From Pedobacter sp. MR2016-24 (GTDB taxonomy: Bacteria; Bacteroidota; Bacteroidia; Sphingobacteriales; Sphingobacteriaceae): a stretch of DNA of 64,000 nt. Shown here piece after piece: positions 26,209-35,119 of the stretch. The stretch is taken from assembly GCF_026239655.1 (NCBI RefSeq), contig NZ_JAPIVO010000001.1:496001-560000 (forward strand). Reading direction: 5' to 3'. The position numbers and the translations under genes are program-made. Position 1 is the first letter of the stretch, and each line of letters starts with the position of its first letter. The notes under the pieces are model-generated. The model did not search any database. It saw nothing but the letters and a program-made list of their open reading frames with translations, and was not told where the DNA came from.

Positions 26209-26811
26209 TTAGTCTTCTACAACCTCATTGTTAGGCCCTATCTCTTCTTTTACTTCTTCTTTGAAGTATGTTTTCTGAAAAATAAGTATAACGATCACGC
26301 CTACAGAGATAGCTGCGTCAGCGACGTTAAATACGGGTCTGAAGAAGATATAATCTTCACCTCCCCATATCGGTACCCATTTAGGAAATATTCCTTCCAG
26401 TATCGGGAAGTAGAACATATCTACTACTCTACCATGAAACAAAGTAGAATAACCATATATTTTCCCATACAATACAGAATCGATGATGTTTCCCAACGCT
26501 CCTGCAAAAATTAATGCCACATTGATTATCAGCCCTCTATGGTATTTATTTTTAATCAGATAGTACAATCCATAACCGATTCCCGCAACAGCAGCGATTC
26601 TGAATAGTGATAGCGCAAGTTTTCCAAACTCACCACCAAATTCCATCCCGAAAGCCATGCCGTTATTTTCGGTAAAATGTATAATGAACCAGTTACCAAT
26701 AATTTTAAATTCCTGTCCAATGTACATATTGGTCTTAATCCAGGTCTTTAATATCTGGTCTGCCAGCAGTACCAGGAAAATAACCAGTAAAGGTTTAGTA
26801 TAGCCTTTCAT
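26209..26811 (-). CDS. lspA: Lipoprotein signal peptidase
   Basis: LspA (signal peptidase II) cleaves the signal peptide of diacylglyceryl-modified lipoproteins in the inner membrane. The 200-residue protein has four membrane helices and both catalytic aspartates: Asp111 in GNIIDS and Asp165 in FNVADAAI. Also seen is the NNGMAFGM segment near residue 49. The acidic C-terminal tail is longer than in E. coli (about 30 residues). It overlaps the stop codon of the dksA-like gene by one base, so the two are translationally coupled. Confidence 0.96.
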   Translation of the reverse strand: MKGYTKPLLVIFLVLLADQILKTWIKTNMYIGQEFKIIGNWFIIHFTENNGMAFGMEFGGEFGKLALSLFRIAAVAGIGYGLYYLIKNKYHRGLIINVALIFAGALGNIIDSVLYGKIYGYSTLFHGRVVDMFYFPILEGIFPKWVPIWGGEDYIFFRPVFNVADAAISVGVIVILIFQKTYFKEEVKEEIGPNNEVVED

Positions 26812-27194
26812 TATGCTTGTTTCAATTTAGCTTCCATACTTAGCGTAGCATGAGGTACCGCGCGCAAACGTTCTTTTTGAATCAGTTTGCCTGTTTCACG
26901 GCAAATGCCATAAGTTTTATTTTCAATACGAACCAGTGCAGCTTCCAGGTTATCAATGAATTTTTTCTGACGGGCAGCTAATTGATTCAATTGTTCTTTC
27001 TCCATTGTAGCAGATCCGTCTTCCAGGGTTTTGTATGCACCTGAAGTATCTTCTGTTCCATGAGAATTTGGGCTGCTCAAAGAACTGGTTAGTGAAAGAA
27101 ATTCTTCTCTTGCCATACGAAGTTTATCCTGGATCAGCTCCTTAAATTCTTGAAGCTCATTGTCTGAGTAACGTGTTTTTGTAGGTTTTTCCAT
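26811..27194 (-). CDS. DksA/TraR-family protein with degenerate zinc finger
   Basis: DksA-type protein, 127 residues, that would bind the RNA polymerase secondary channel. The N-terminal coiled coil (about 10-45 and 60-92) carries acidic residues (EDGSATMEKEQ). The C-terminal finger region reads TYGICRETGKLIQKERLRAVPHAT and has only one Cys (Cys98) instead of the four that bind zinc. This variant is frequent in Bacteroidota, so the loss looks lineage-typical. It lies 6 bp downstream of ileS and overlaps lspA, giving an ileS-dksA-lspA operon. Confidence 0.88.
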   Translation of the reverse strand: MEKPTKTRYSDNELQEFKELIQDKLRMAREEFLSLTSSLSSPNSHGTEDTSGAYKTLEDGSATMEKEQLNQLAARQKKFIDNLEAALVRIENKTYGICRETGKLIQKERLRAVPHATLSMEAKLKQA

Positions 27195-27200
27195 AATTAG

Positions 27201-30200
27201 TTATTGTTTTGCAATCGAAATTTGTAGTTCAACATCATCGATTGCTATTTTGTTTCCGTTAATAATCTCTACTGCCAGATCAAACTGGTCAGCCAAAATT
27301 TCTGCGCAAATGTAGGCTTTATTCTGCGCTACAGCAGAGGCAATCAAATTATGATTTTGTAAACTCACCGTAATGCGGTCAGTCACTTCAAAATTTAATT
27401 CCTTTCTTAAATTCTGTATTCTATTGATCAGTTCTCTTGACAGGCCTTCTTGTTTCAACTCATCAGTAATTGTAACATCCAGCGCCACTGTCAGATTTCC
27501 TAAATTGGTCACCTGCCAGCCTGGAATATCCTCAGCTATGATTTCTACATCTTCCAGCAGAATTACATAATCTGTATCAGGAACAAGATACCGGCCTTCT
27601 GCTTCAAAAGCAGTCAGCTCTTCCTGACTCATGTTACTTACTTTTTCTGCTACAGACTTCATGTCTTTGCCTACCTTAGGTCCTAAAGCCTTAAAATTAG
27701 GTTTTATTTTTTTCTTGATAAAGCCGGCAGCATCAGTAATATACTCAATGTCCCTGATATTCGTTTCGGACAAAATAATGTCTTTAACCAGTTCTATCCT
27801 TTCCTGGAAAGTTTTATCTAATACAGGGATCAATATCTTTGCAAGGGGCTGACGTACATTGATACCGGATTTTTTTCTCAATGACAGCACCATTGATGAA
27901 ATGTGCTGTGCCATCTCCATGCGTTCGTTCAGTTCTGTGTCAATCAGCGAAACATCTCCTTCTTTCCATAGACTCAGATGTACGGATTGTTCTGCACCTT
28001 CGGTTTTTGTGGCGGTCAGATTCTGGTATAACCAGTCAGCAAAGAAAGGGGCGATTGGCGACATCAGTTGTGAAATGCTCATCAGACAAGTATACAGGGT
28101 TTCATATGCTGCTTTTTTATCTTCAGTCATTTCACCCTTCCAGAAACGGCGGCGTGATAAACGGATGTACCAGTTGCTTAGATGTTCATCAACAAAAGTC
28201 TGTATCGCTCTCGCTGCTTTAGTAGGCTCATAAGTATTCAGACTTTCATCAACCTCATTGATTAAGTTCTGCAATAAAGATAAGATCCATCTGTCCAGCT
28301 CACTGCGCTGCGACACCGGGGTCTCATTTTGCTCATCAATCTCAAACTGATCAATATTCGCATATAAGGCGAAGAATGCATAAGTATTGTAAAGTGTACC
28401 AAAAAATTTACGGCGTACTTCGTCCAGTCCCTCTGTATTAAATTTCAGGTTATCCCATGGAGAAGCATTACTGATCATATACCATCTGGTCGCATCAGCA
28501 CTATAGGTATCTATCGTATGGAACGGATCAACACCATTACCTAAACGCTTAGACATTTTATTGCCGTTTTTATCCAGTACTAAACCGTTCGAGACTACGT
28601 TTTTATACGCAATGCCCTTATTCCCGATACGCTCATTGATCGCTTTAATTTCATCACTGGTTTCACTCAGCATGACTGCTATAGCATGTAATGTAAAAAA
28701 CCATCCGCGGGTCTGGTCAACACCTTCTGCAATAAAATCTGCAGGATAAGCATTCTCAAACTCTTCTTTATTTTCGAATGGGAAATGCCATTGTGCATAA
28801 GGCATAGCGCCACTATCAAACCATACATCGATCAGGTCCAGCTCACGTACCATTTTTTCACCAGTTGCAGAAACCAGGATAACGTCATCCACAAATGGAC
28901 GGTGCATATCTTTCAATTCGAAAGACGCTTCCATAAAGCCGGCTTCGACAGATTTTTTGATCTCTGCATTCAGTTCTGCGATAGAGCCGATACATTTTTC
29001 TTCTGTACCGTCTGCCGTTCTCCAGATCGGAAGAGGGGTGCCCCAGTAGCGTGACCGCGATAAGTTCCAGTCCACCAGGTTTTCCAGCCAGTTGCCAAAA
29101 CGACCTGTTCCTGTAGCCTCAGGTTTCCAGTTAATGGTTTTGTTCAAAGCTACCATTTTCTCTTTTACAGCAGTGGTTTTGATAAACCAGCTATCAAGCG
29201 GGTAGTATAAAATAGGTTTGTCAGTTCTCCAGCAATGTGGATAACTGTGTTCATATTTTTTTACGTCGAATGCCTTATTGTCTTCCTTTAATTTAATAGC
29301 GATTAATACGTCAGTCGACTTAAAATCTGCCGCCTTACGTTCTTCGTCACTATAATATTCTTCTTTCACATAGTAACCTGCAAAGTCGGTTACTTCGTCA
29401 ACAAATTTACCTTGTTTATTTACCAGTGGCAATTCATTACCCTGATCATCAGTAACCATTACTGCCGGTACGCCACTTTCTTTGGCTACACGAAAATCGT
29501 CCGCACCAAAAACTGACGCGATATGCACAATACCGGTACCATCTTCAGTCGTTACGTAGTCCGCAGGAATAACACGGAAGGCTTTCTCTTCCAGTTCTGC
29601 ATTAGTTACATAACTCAATAACTGATGATATTTTAATCCTACAAGTGCTTTACCCGGGAATTCAGCAGCAATTGTCCATGGAATCAGTTTATCTCCACCT
29701 TTGTAATCTTCAAAAGAAAGATCCTGAGCATCACTTTTAAAGTGTTTTCCAACTAGATCTTTTGCCAATATCACACTTACAGGTAAGAACGTATACTGAT
29801 TAAACGTCTTTATTTTCACATAGCTGATCTTTTCACCGACTGCCAGTGCTCCGTTAGAAGGCAATGTCCATGGCGTAGTTGTCCAGGCGATAAAAGCTGT
29901 CTGTTCTTCATCACGCTCAAAAACTGAAGATATCAGTGCATGCTGCTGATCCCTTTTAAGGAAAAACTGTGCAGTAATTGATGTGTCCTTTAACATTTTG
30001 TAGGTGCCGGGCTGATTTAATTCGTGAGAACTTAAACCGGTTCCGGCAGCCGGAGAATAAGGCTGAACAGTATATCCTTTATATAAAAGTCCTTTATCGT
30101 AGAATGTTTTTAAGATCCACCACAGGGACTCTATATATTCGTTTTCGTAAGTGATATACGGTTTTTCAAGATCTACCCAGTAACCCATTTTTTCCGTCAG

Positions 30201-30596
30201 GTCATTCCAGATGTCTGTGTAACGCATTACTTCTTCACGACAGGCAGCATTATATTCCTCAACGGTAATTTTTACACCGATGTCAATTTTAGTAATGCCG
30301 AGTTTTTTCTCTACAGCAAGCTCAATAGGTAAGCCGTGTGTATCCCATCCTCCTTTGCGTTTCACCTGGAAACCTTTTAGGGTTTTATAGCGACAGAAAA
30401 TATCCTTAATTGCACGTGCCATCACATGGTGAATTCCAGGCATGCCATTAGCTGAAGGCGGTCCTTCATAAAAAGTAAACGGGTTGGCTTTTGAACGCGT
30501 AGAAATACTCTTTTCAAATATGTTTTCCGCTTTCCAAAATTCCAGTATCTCTTTACCTATTTTCGGTAGTTCTAATTGTTTAAATTCCCTATACAT
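27201..30596 (-). CDS. ileS: Isoleucyl-tRNA synthetase
   Basis: Class I synthetase charging tRNA-Ile, 1131 residues, with CP1 editing domain and a long C-terminal tRNA-binding region, matching the long eukaryote-like type. The HIGH motif is seen as GIHH (54-57) after PPSANGMP; the KMSKR motif is at about residue 678. WTTTPWTLPSN is the editing-domain threonine-rich peptide. The ATG at 30596 is preferred over an upstream TTG codon. A TAACTTTG promoter element lies about 30 bp upstream. No T-box-like leader is seen. Confidence 0.97.
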   Translation of the reverse strand: MYREFKQLELPKIGKEILEFWKAENIFEKSISTRSKANPFTFYEGPPSANGMPGIHHVMARAIKDIFCRYKTLKGFQVKRKGGWDTHGLPIELAVEKKLGITKIDIGVKITVEEYNAACREEVMRYTDIWNDLTEKMGYWVDLEKPYITYENEYIESLWWILKTFYDKGLLYKGYTVQPYSPAAGTGLSSHELNQPGTYKMLKDTSITAQFFLKRDQQHALISSVFERDEEQTAFIAWTTTPWTLPSNGALAVGEKISYVKIKTFNQYTFLPVSVILAKDLVGKHFKSDAQDLSFEDYKGGDKLIPWTIAAEFPGKALVGLKYHQLLSYVTNAELEEKAFRVIPADYVTTEDGTGIVHIASVFGADDFRVAKESGVPAVMVTDDQGNELPLVNKQGKFVDEVTDFAGYYVKEEYYSDEERKAADFKSTDVLIAIKLKEDNKAFDVKKYEHSYPHCWRTDKPILYYPLDSWFIKTTAVKEKMVALNKTINWKPEATGTGRFGNWLENLVDWNLSRSRYWGTPLPIWRTADGTEEKCIGSIAELNAEIKKSVEAGFMEASFELKDMHRPFVDDVILVSATGEKMVRELDLIDVWFDSGAMPYAQWHFPFENKEEFENAYPADFIAEGVDQTRGWFFTLHAIAVMLSETSDEIKAINERIGNKGIAYKNVVSNGLVLDKNGNKMSKRLGNGVDPFHTIDTYSADATRWYMISNASPWDNLKFNTEGLDEVRRKFFGTLYNTYAFFALYANIDQFEIDEQNETPVSQRSELDRWILSLLQNLINEVDESLNTYEPTKAARAIQTFVDEHLSNWYIRLSRRRFWKGEMTEDKKAAYETLYTCLMSISQLMSPIAPFFADWLYQNLTATKTEGAEQSVHLSLWKEGDVSLIDTELNERMEMAQHISSMVLSLRKKSGINVRQPLAKILIPVLDKTFQERIELVKDIILSETNIRDIEYITDAAGFIKKKIKPNFKALGPKVGKDMKSVAEKVSNMSQEELTAFEAEGRYLVPDTDYVILLEDVEIIAEDIPGWQVTNLGNLTVALDVTITDELKQEGLSRELINRIQNLRKELNFEVTDRITVSLQNHNLIASAVAQNKAYICAEILADQFDLAVEIINGNKIAIDDVELQISIAKQ

Positions 30597-30626
30597 CAAT
30601 CCAGTATCTTAAAAAAAATAAGGATG

Positions 30627-30634
30627 CAAAGTTA
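30627..30634 (-). promoter_or_regulatory. -7 promoter element of the ileS operon
   Basis: The minus strand reads TAACTTTG, a perfect TAnnTTTG, 30 bp before the ileS ATG. The -33 region is not convincing. Confidence 0.5.
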
Positions 30635-30797
30635 CGGATTAAGAATGGAAAAAGATAAAAAGTGGTGAATTCATTAGCCATCAAAAAATAAAAATTTCGT
30701 GAATAGTCAAATATGACAATTCTGCCTGCATAGACTATTGGTTTGATTTTTGTTGTTCTTTCTTAAATTAAAGTTAAGAGCTAACAATCTCAAGATC

Positions 30798-31061
30798 ATG
30801 ATAAAAGTATTAAAACTTCAAAAGGCAGTAATAGCTATAATTCTGGGCGTTTTAGGCATAATTGCTTACGTGATCATGAGTGCCAATGATATACAATGGG
30901 GGAAGTACGTTCTTGAAGCGTCTGGTTTACTGTTTATGTTGGGCGCTTTACTATTTTTGTATCCTATCCTGTTTGCCAGGAAGGATAAGGATGGTTGTGT
31001 AGAACTTGATCCGGAAGCCGTTGTTGATGCTCCTGCAGAGAAATCAGAAAGTCAGGCCTAA
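30798..31061 (+). CDS. Small two-helix membrane protein, unknown function
   Basis: An 87-residue protein with two membrane helices (about residues 8-27 and 38-59), then a cytosolic acidic tail (KDKDGCVELDPEAVVDAPAEKSESQA). No family recognised. The ATG at 30798 is chosen over the upstream frame because it starts a positively charged MIKVLKLQK before the first helix. It is transcribed alone, with a 200-bp AT-rich gap upstream and a very strong terminator downstream. Confidence 0.7.
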   Translation: MIKVLKLQKAVIAIILGVLGIIAYVIMSANDIQWGKYVLEASGLLFMLGALLFLYPILFARKDKDGCVELDPEAVVDAPAEKSESQA

Positions 31062-31088
31062 TCCATTGAGGATTCCTGAGGATTTATA

Positions 31089-31129
31089 GTTAACAAAAAA
31101 AGAGCGCCTGGCGCTCTTTTTTTGTTAAC
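31089..31129. terminator. Bidirectional terminator of the ara operon and the small membrane gene
   Basis: A 19-bp uninterrupted stem with a 3-base loop: GTTAAC, seven A, GAGCGC on the left and the exact complement on the right. The A7/T7 tracts inside the stem make it work in both directions. Confidence 0.92.
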
Positions 31130-31140
31130 GGAATTATCAT

Positions 31141-32826
31141 CTACCAGAATTTCACGTATAAAGCTGTGATAATTAGTAGGGTTAATACAATGAGTGCAAG
31201 TGTGGACGGGTTAACTTTAAACATCGTTTTATCCAGTTCAAAAGCTTTAGGATTTATTTTTGGTCCGGCTAAACTCATGGCAATCATGATCACCATTGTG
31301 AACCCAAAGGATAGACCCATGCAAATGTGGAATGGAATTTCATATCCTCCGGCACCATTTGGATAGGCAGTATACAATATTGTATTGTGTCCTAATACCG
31401 AAGGTGCGAATTCATTAAAGAAAACAGAGAAGATAAATCCTGCCAGTACACCCACAATAGCCGCTGCTCCGGTAGTTCTTTTCCAGAACATTCCTAAAAA
31501 GAACATCGCAAATACACCGGGACTAATAAAGCCGGTGTACTTTTGGATATAGGTAAACCCACCTACACCGCCTATGCCGAGCGTATCGTTCCAGGTGAAT
31601 AAAACTGCCAGGATCATCCCTGCGAATACCGTAGCCTTTCCTACAAAGAGCAGGTTGGTCTCATTACCTCCCTTATTAAAATACTTAGAGTAGATATCCA
31701 GCGTAAAAATTGTGGAGATACTGTTCACTTTACCAGCAAGGGATGCTACAATTGCTGCCGTTAAGGCAGCTACTGATAATCCTTTCAATCCTGTTGGCAG
31801 GAAGGTCAGCATGGCAGAATAAGCACCATCTTTTCCACCTGTCAGCTGTGGTAAATGCCCGCCCTTATACAATACATAAGCAGCGATACCAGGTAACATT
31901 ACAATCAGCGGCATCATTAATTTTAACAAACCAGCAAATAAAATTCCTGTTCTTGCTGTATGCAGGTCTGCTCCCAATGCTCTTTGTGTGATGTACTGAT
32001 TACAGCCCCAGTAGTTAAGGTTAATGATCCATATACCTGCAACATAAGATGCCAGTCCCGGGAAAGTCAGATATTTGCTGATCTCATTTTGTGAGGAATT
32101 AGCATTAGGCTTAGGGATGATCATTTTGAAATGTTCCGGAGCCTGTTCCATCAGTACATTAAAGCCAGCGATCGCATTACTGCCTACGCCGAATTTTTGT
32201 CCTACCACTGTAAGGGCAATATAGGTAGTCATTAACCCTCCAAAGATCAGTACTGCAACCTGTATTACATCTGTATACGCTACCACTTTCATCCCGCCCA
32301 AAGAGATCAGTAAAGCGAAAACTGCGAGGCAGATCATGATGATATGCAGATACTCGCCACCCATTAAACCGTTGATGGCTACTGCACCCAGGTACAAGAT
32401 AGAAGTAAGGTTCACGAATACATACAAGAAGAGCCAGAAAACGGCCATGATCATTGCTACCGTGTCATTATACCTGTTCTGCAGGAACTGGGGCATCGTG
32501 TATATCTTATTTTTGAGATATACAGGAATGAACCATACTGCTACAATAATCAGGGCAATTGCAGCAATCCACTCATAAGCAGCAACGGCAATACCGAGGA
32601 AAAAACCTTCGCCGCTCATCCCTATAAATTGTTCTGCAGAGATATTGGATGCAATTAATGAAGCACCGATTGCCCACCACGTTAAGGTGCCTTCTGCCAG
32701 AAAGAATGCTTTAGCATCCTGTTCATCTTTTTTTCGCTTGTGGTAGATGGAGTATCCATATCCGGCAACAACAAGGAAATAGATGATAAAAACTACATAG
32801 TCTGTAGTCGCTAAACTATTATTCAT
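31141..32826 (-). CDS. Sodium:solute symporter (SSS family), probable arabinose importer
   Basis: A 561-residue transporter of the SSS/SglT family with about 14 membrane helices. Family landmarks: GASLIASNISAEQFIGMSG near residue 55-75 (sodium-site helix 1), YEWIAAIALI, QRALGADLHTARTGILFAG, and the AALTAAIVASLAGKVNSISTIFTLDIY motif near 350-380. It is the last gene of the araB-araD-araA operon (34 bp after araA), so L-arabinose is the likely substrate; this is inference from context. Confidence 0.9.
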   Translation of the reverse strand: MNNSLATTDYVVFIIYFLVVAGYGYSIYHKRKKDEQDAKAFFLAEGTLTWWAIGASLIASNISAEQFIGMSGEGFFLGIAVAAYEWIAAIALIIVAVWFIPVYLKNKIYTMPQFLQNRYNDTVAMIMAVFWLFLYVFVNLTSILYLGAVAINGLMGGEYLHIIMICLAVFALLISLGGMKVVAYTDVIQVAVLIFGGLMTTYIALTVVGQKFGVGSNAIAGFNVLMEQAPEHFKMIIPKPNANSSQNEISKYLTFPGLASYVAGIWIINLNYWGCNQYITQRALGADLHTARTGILFAGLLKLMMPLIVMLPGIAAYVLYKGGHLPQLTGGKDGAYSAMLTFLPTGLKGLSVAALTAAIVASLAGKVNSISTIFTLDIYSKYFNKGGNETNLLFVGKATVFAGMILAVLFTWNDTLGIGGVGGFTYIQKYTGFISPGVFAMFFLGMFWKRTTGAAAIVGVLAGFIFSVFFNEFAPSVLGHNTILYTAYPNGAGGYEIPFHICMGLSFGFTMVIMIAMSLAGPKINPKAFELDKTMFKVNPSTLALIVLTLLIITALYVKFW

Positions 32827-32860
32827 AATTTAAATATTTGGTTAGATTTGGAATGGTGTT

Positions 32861-34366
32861 TTAGTGATTATTGATTTGATAATAAACTTCGTTCCATTTC
32901 AGCTCATTGCGGAACTGGTTAATGTTGGTGTTATTGTCGATTCCAACATATTCTATTCCTGCAATATCTGCAAAATCTGTCAAATGTTCAGCTGTTAAAT
33001 TCTGACTGTAGCAGGTGTGGTGTGCTCCACCGGCATAGATCCACGCTGCACATCCTGTTTTCATATCCGGCTGCGGTTTCCATAATACCCGTGCAACAGG
33101 TAATTTCGGTAAATCCTCATTAGATTCCACGCCATCCACTACATTGACCAGCATTCGGAACCTGTTTCCCATATCTACGATGGATGCATTTAAAGCCGGG
33201 CCATTTGCTGCATTAAAGATCAGCCTTACAGGATCTGCTTTTCCTCCTATCCCAAGGGGATGTATTTCGCATTTGATTGGTCCTTTGGCCAATGCTGCAT
33301 CAACTTCCAGCATATGAGAACCTAAAACAAAAGAATTGTCTGGCGTGAAATTATAGGTGTAATCTTCCATAAATGCATTAGCTCCTTCCAGACCGCTGCC
33401 CATTACTTTCATAGTGCGTACCAAAGCTGCTGTTTTCCAGTCGCCTTCTCCTGCGAAACCGTATCCATCGCTCATTAAACGTTGCACGGCAATACCCGGT
33501 AGTTGTGCCATCCCATGCAGATCTTCAAATGTATCTGAGAAGCCTTTGAAGTTCCCGTTTTCCAGAAAATTACGGAGTCCGATTTCGATTTTTGCTGCTT
33601 CCCTTAATGAAGCATGTTGTGCACCACCCTTAATTAAAGTTTCTGCTAAAATATAGCTGTCGGCATATTCTTTAACCAGTTTGTCGATATCAGCATCTGC
33701 AGTCTGATTAATCACTGCTACCAGGTCGCCGATTCCGTAAGTATTGCAGGAGAATCCAAATTTAATTTCAGCCTCTACTTTATCACCTTCGGTTACCGCC
33801 ACGTTACGCATATTGTCTCCAAAACGGGCAAATTTAGCACCTTGCATATCAAACCATCCAGCTGCTGCTCTTAACCAGGTATTTACGCCTTCGCGTACCT
33901 GCGGATCTTCCCAGTGGCCGGCAATTACCTTTCTGTTGATACGCATTCTTGACATAATGAAACCAAATTCACGGTCTCCATGAGCACTCTGGTTCAGGTT
34001 CATAAAATCCATATCCATTGTACTCCATGGGATATCACGATTAAACTGCGTATGTAAATGCAATAGTGGTTTTTGCAGAGTTTTTAAACCACCGATCCAC
34101 ATTTTTGCAGGTGAGAACGTATGCATCCAGGCAATAATACCAATACAGTTTTCTGCATTGTTTGCCTGCTGACAGATCGCATATATTTCCTCGTGAGTTT
34201 TCACAGTAGGCTTGAAGACGATCTTAACCGGAATCTGCGGTGAGTCGTCCAATGCTTTTGCGATCTGCTGGGAATGTTCGGCAACTTGTCTTAAAGTTTC
34301 TTCTCCGTATAAATGCTGGCTTCCGGTAATAAACCAGGCTTCGAATTGTTTGAGGTTGGTTGTCAT
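32861..34366 (-). CDS. araA: L-arabinose isomerase
   Basis: Converts L-arabinose to L-ribulose in the cytoplasm. The 501-residue protein matches the usual length, with the [16 protein letters not shown]-terminus, the metal/active-site region around Glu and His ([39 protein letters not shown]) and the C-terminal [18 protein letters not shown] complete enzyme. It lies 9 bp downstream of araD and 34 bp upstream of the symporter gene. Confidence 0.97.
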   Translation of the reverse strand: MTTNLKQFEAWFITGSQHLYGEETLRQVAEHSQQIAKALDDSPQIPVKIVFKPTVKTHEEIYAICQQANNAENCIGIIAWMHTFSPAKMWIGGLKTLQKPLLHLHTQFNRDIPWSTMDMDFMNLNQSAHGDREFGFIMSRMRINRKVIAGHWEDPQVREGVNTWLRAAAGWFDMQGAKFARFGDNMRNVAVTEGDKVEAEIKFGFSCNTYGIGDLVAVINQTADADIDKLVKEYADSYILAETLIKGGAQHASLREAAKIEIGLRNFLENGNFKGFSDTFEDLHGMAQLPGIAVQRLMSDGYGFAGEGDWKTAALVRTMKVMGSGLEGANAFMEDYTYNFTPDNSFVLGSHMLEVDAALAKGPIKCEIHPLGIGGKADPVRLIFNAANGPALNASIVDMGNRFRMLVNVVDGVESNEDLPKLPVARVLWKPQPDMKTGCAAWIYAGGAHHTCYSQNLTAEHLTDFADIAGIEYVGIDNNTNINQFRNELKWNEVYYQINNH

Positions 34367-34375
34367 AGTTTCTAT

Positions 34376-35074
34376 TTATTGGCCGTAATAGGAATCAACA
34401 CCGTGTTTCCTGTCATAATGTTTTTTAATTAATGCATCTTTCATTGGTCGTACTTCCCTGTTAATCTGTTCGGTCAGAAAAGCCATTTTAGCCAGTTCTT
34501 CTACAACAGCGCTGTTATAAACTGCTTTGTCTGCCGTTTTGCCCCAGGTAAAAGGCGCATGGTTTCCTACCAGTATCATTTCTACTTCAGTATAACTTAA
34601 ACCTGATTCTTTTAAATGATCTATGATCTGAAAACCAGTTTCGTACTCATAATTCCCTTTTATCTTCTCATCGCTCATCGGTGGCGCACAAGGAATACTG
34701 GCAGTGGTATGGTCAGCATGTGTTGTCCCGTAAACAGGAATAGACTTTAGAGATTGCGCCCAGGCAGTTCCGTAAGTGGAATGTGTATGCACAATGCCCC
34801 CTATTTCTTCCCAATGTTTGTAAAGCACTGCATGCGTTTTTGTATCAGATGACGGTCTGAGGTCGCCCTCTACTGTATTGCCATCAAAATCTACAATCAC
34901 CATATTTGCGGGCGACAGTTCTTCGTAAGGAACGCCGCTGGGTTTTATAGCAAATACTTTTTTCTCCCGGTCTGCTGCACTGGCATTGCCGAAAGTAAAA
35001 AGTACCAATCCGAGTTGAGGCAGCTTCATATTGGCGGCGTAAGCTTTCTCCCTGATATCCTGATAAGTATTCAT
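34376..35074 (-). CDS. araD: L-ribulose-5-phosphate 4-epimerase
   Basis: Epimerises L-ribulose-5-P to D-xylulose-5-P, a zinc-dependent class II aldolase-fold enzyme. The 232-residue protein shows TFGNASAADREKKVFAIKPSGVPYEEL, the zinc histidines in IVHTHSTYGTAWAQ (about His94 and His96), HADH and a later VGNHAPFTWG zinc-ligand region. Length matches the family. Second gene of the ara operon, 45 bp after araB. Confidence 0.96.
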   Translation of the reverse strand: MNTYQDIREKAYAANMKLPQLGLVLFTFGNASAADREKKVFAIKPSGVPYEELSPANMVIVDFDGNTVEGDLRPSSDTKTHAVLYKHWEEIGGIVHTHSTYGTAWAQSLKSIPVYGTTHADHTTASIPCAPPMSDEKIKGNYEYETGFQIIDHLKESGLSYTEVEMILVGNHAPFTWGKTADKAVYNSAVVEELAKMAFLTEQINREVRPMKDALIKKHYDRKHGVDSYYGQ

Positions 35075-35119
35075 GGTTTCTTATTGTTTTTAATTGAATT
35101 CATGAGCTTGCAGGCCCGG

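Noticed and set aside
27859..28233. Plus-strand frames inside ileS (also at 27631 and 28785)
   Set aside because: They are mirror frames of a conserved essential gene; no signal peptide, domain or promoter supports them.
30597..30797. T-box or other riboswitch upstream of ileS
   Set aside because: No T-box sequence or specifier hairpin is present. The leader is about 25 bases from the promoter motif to the start codon.
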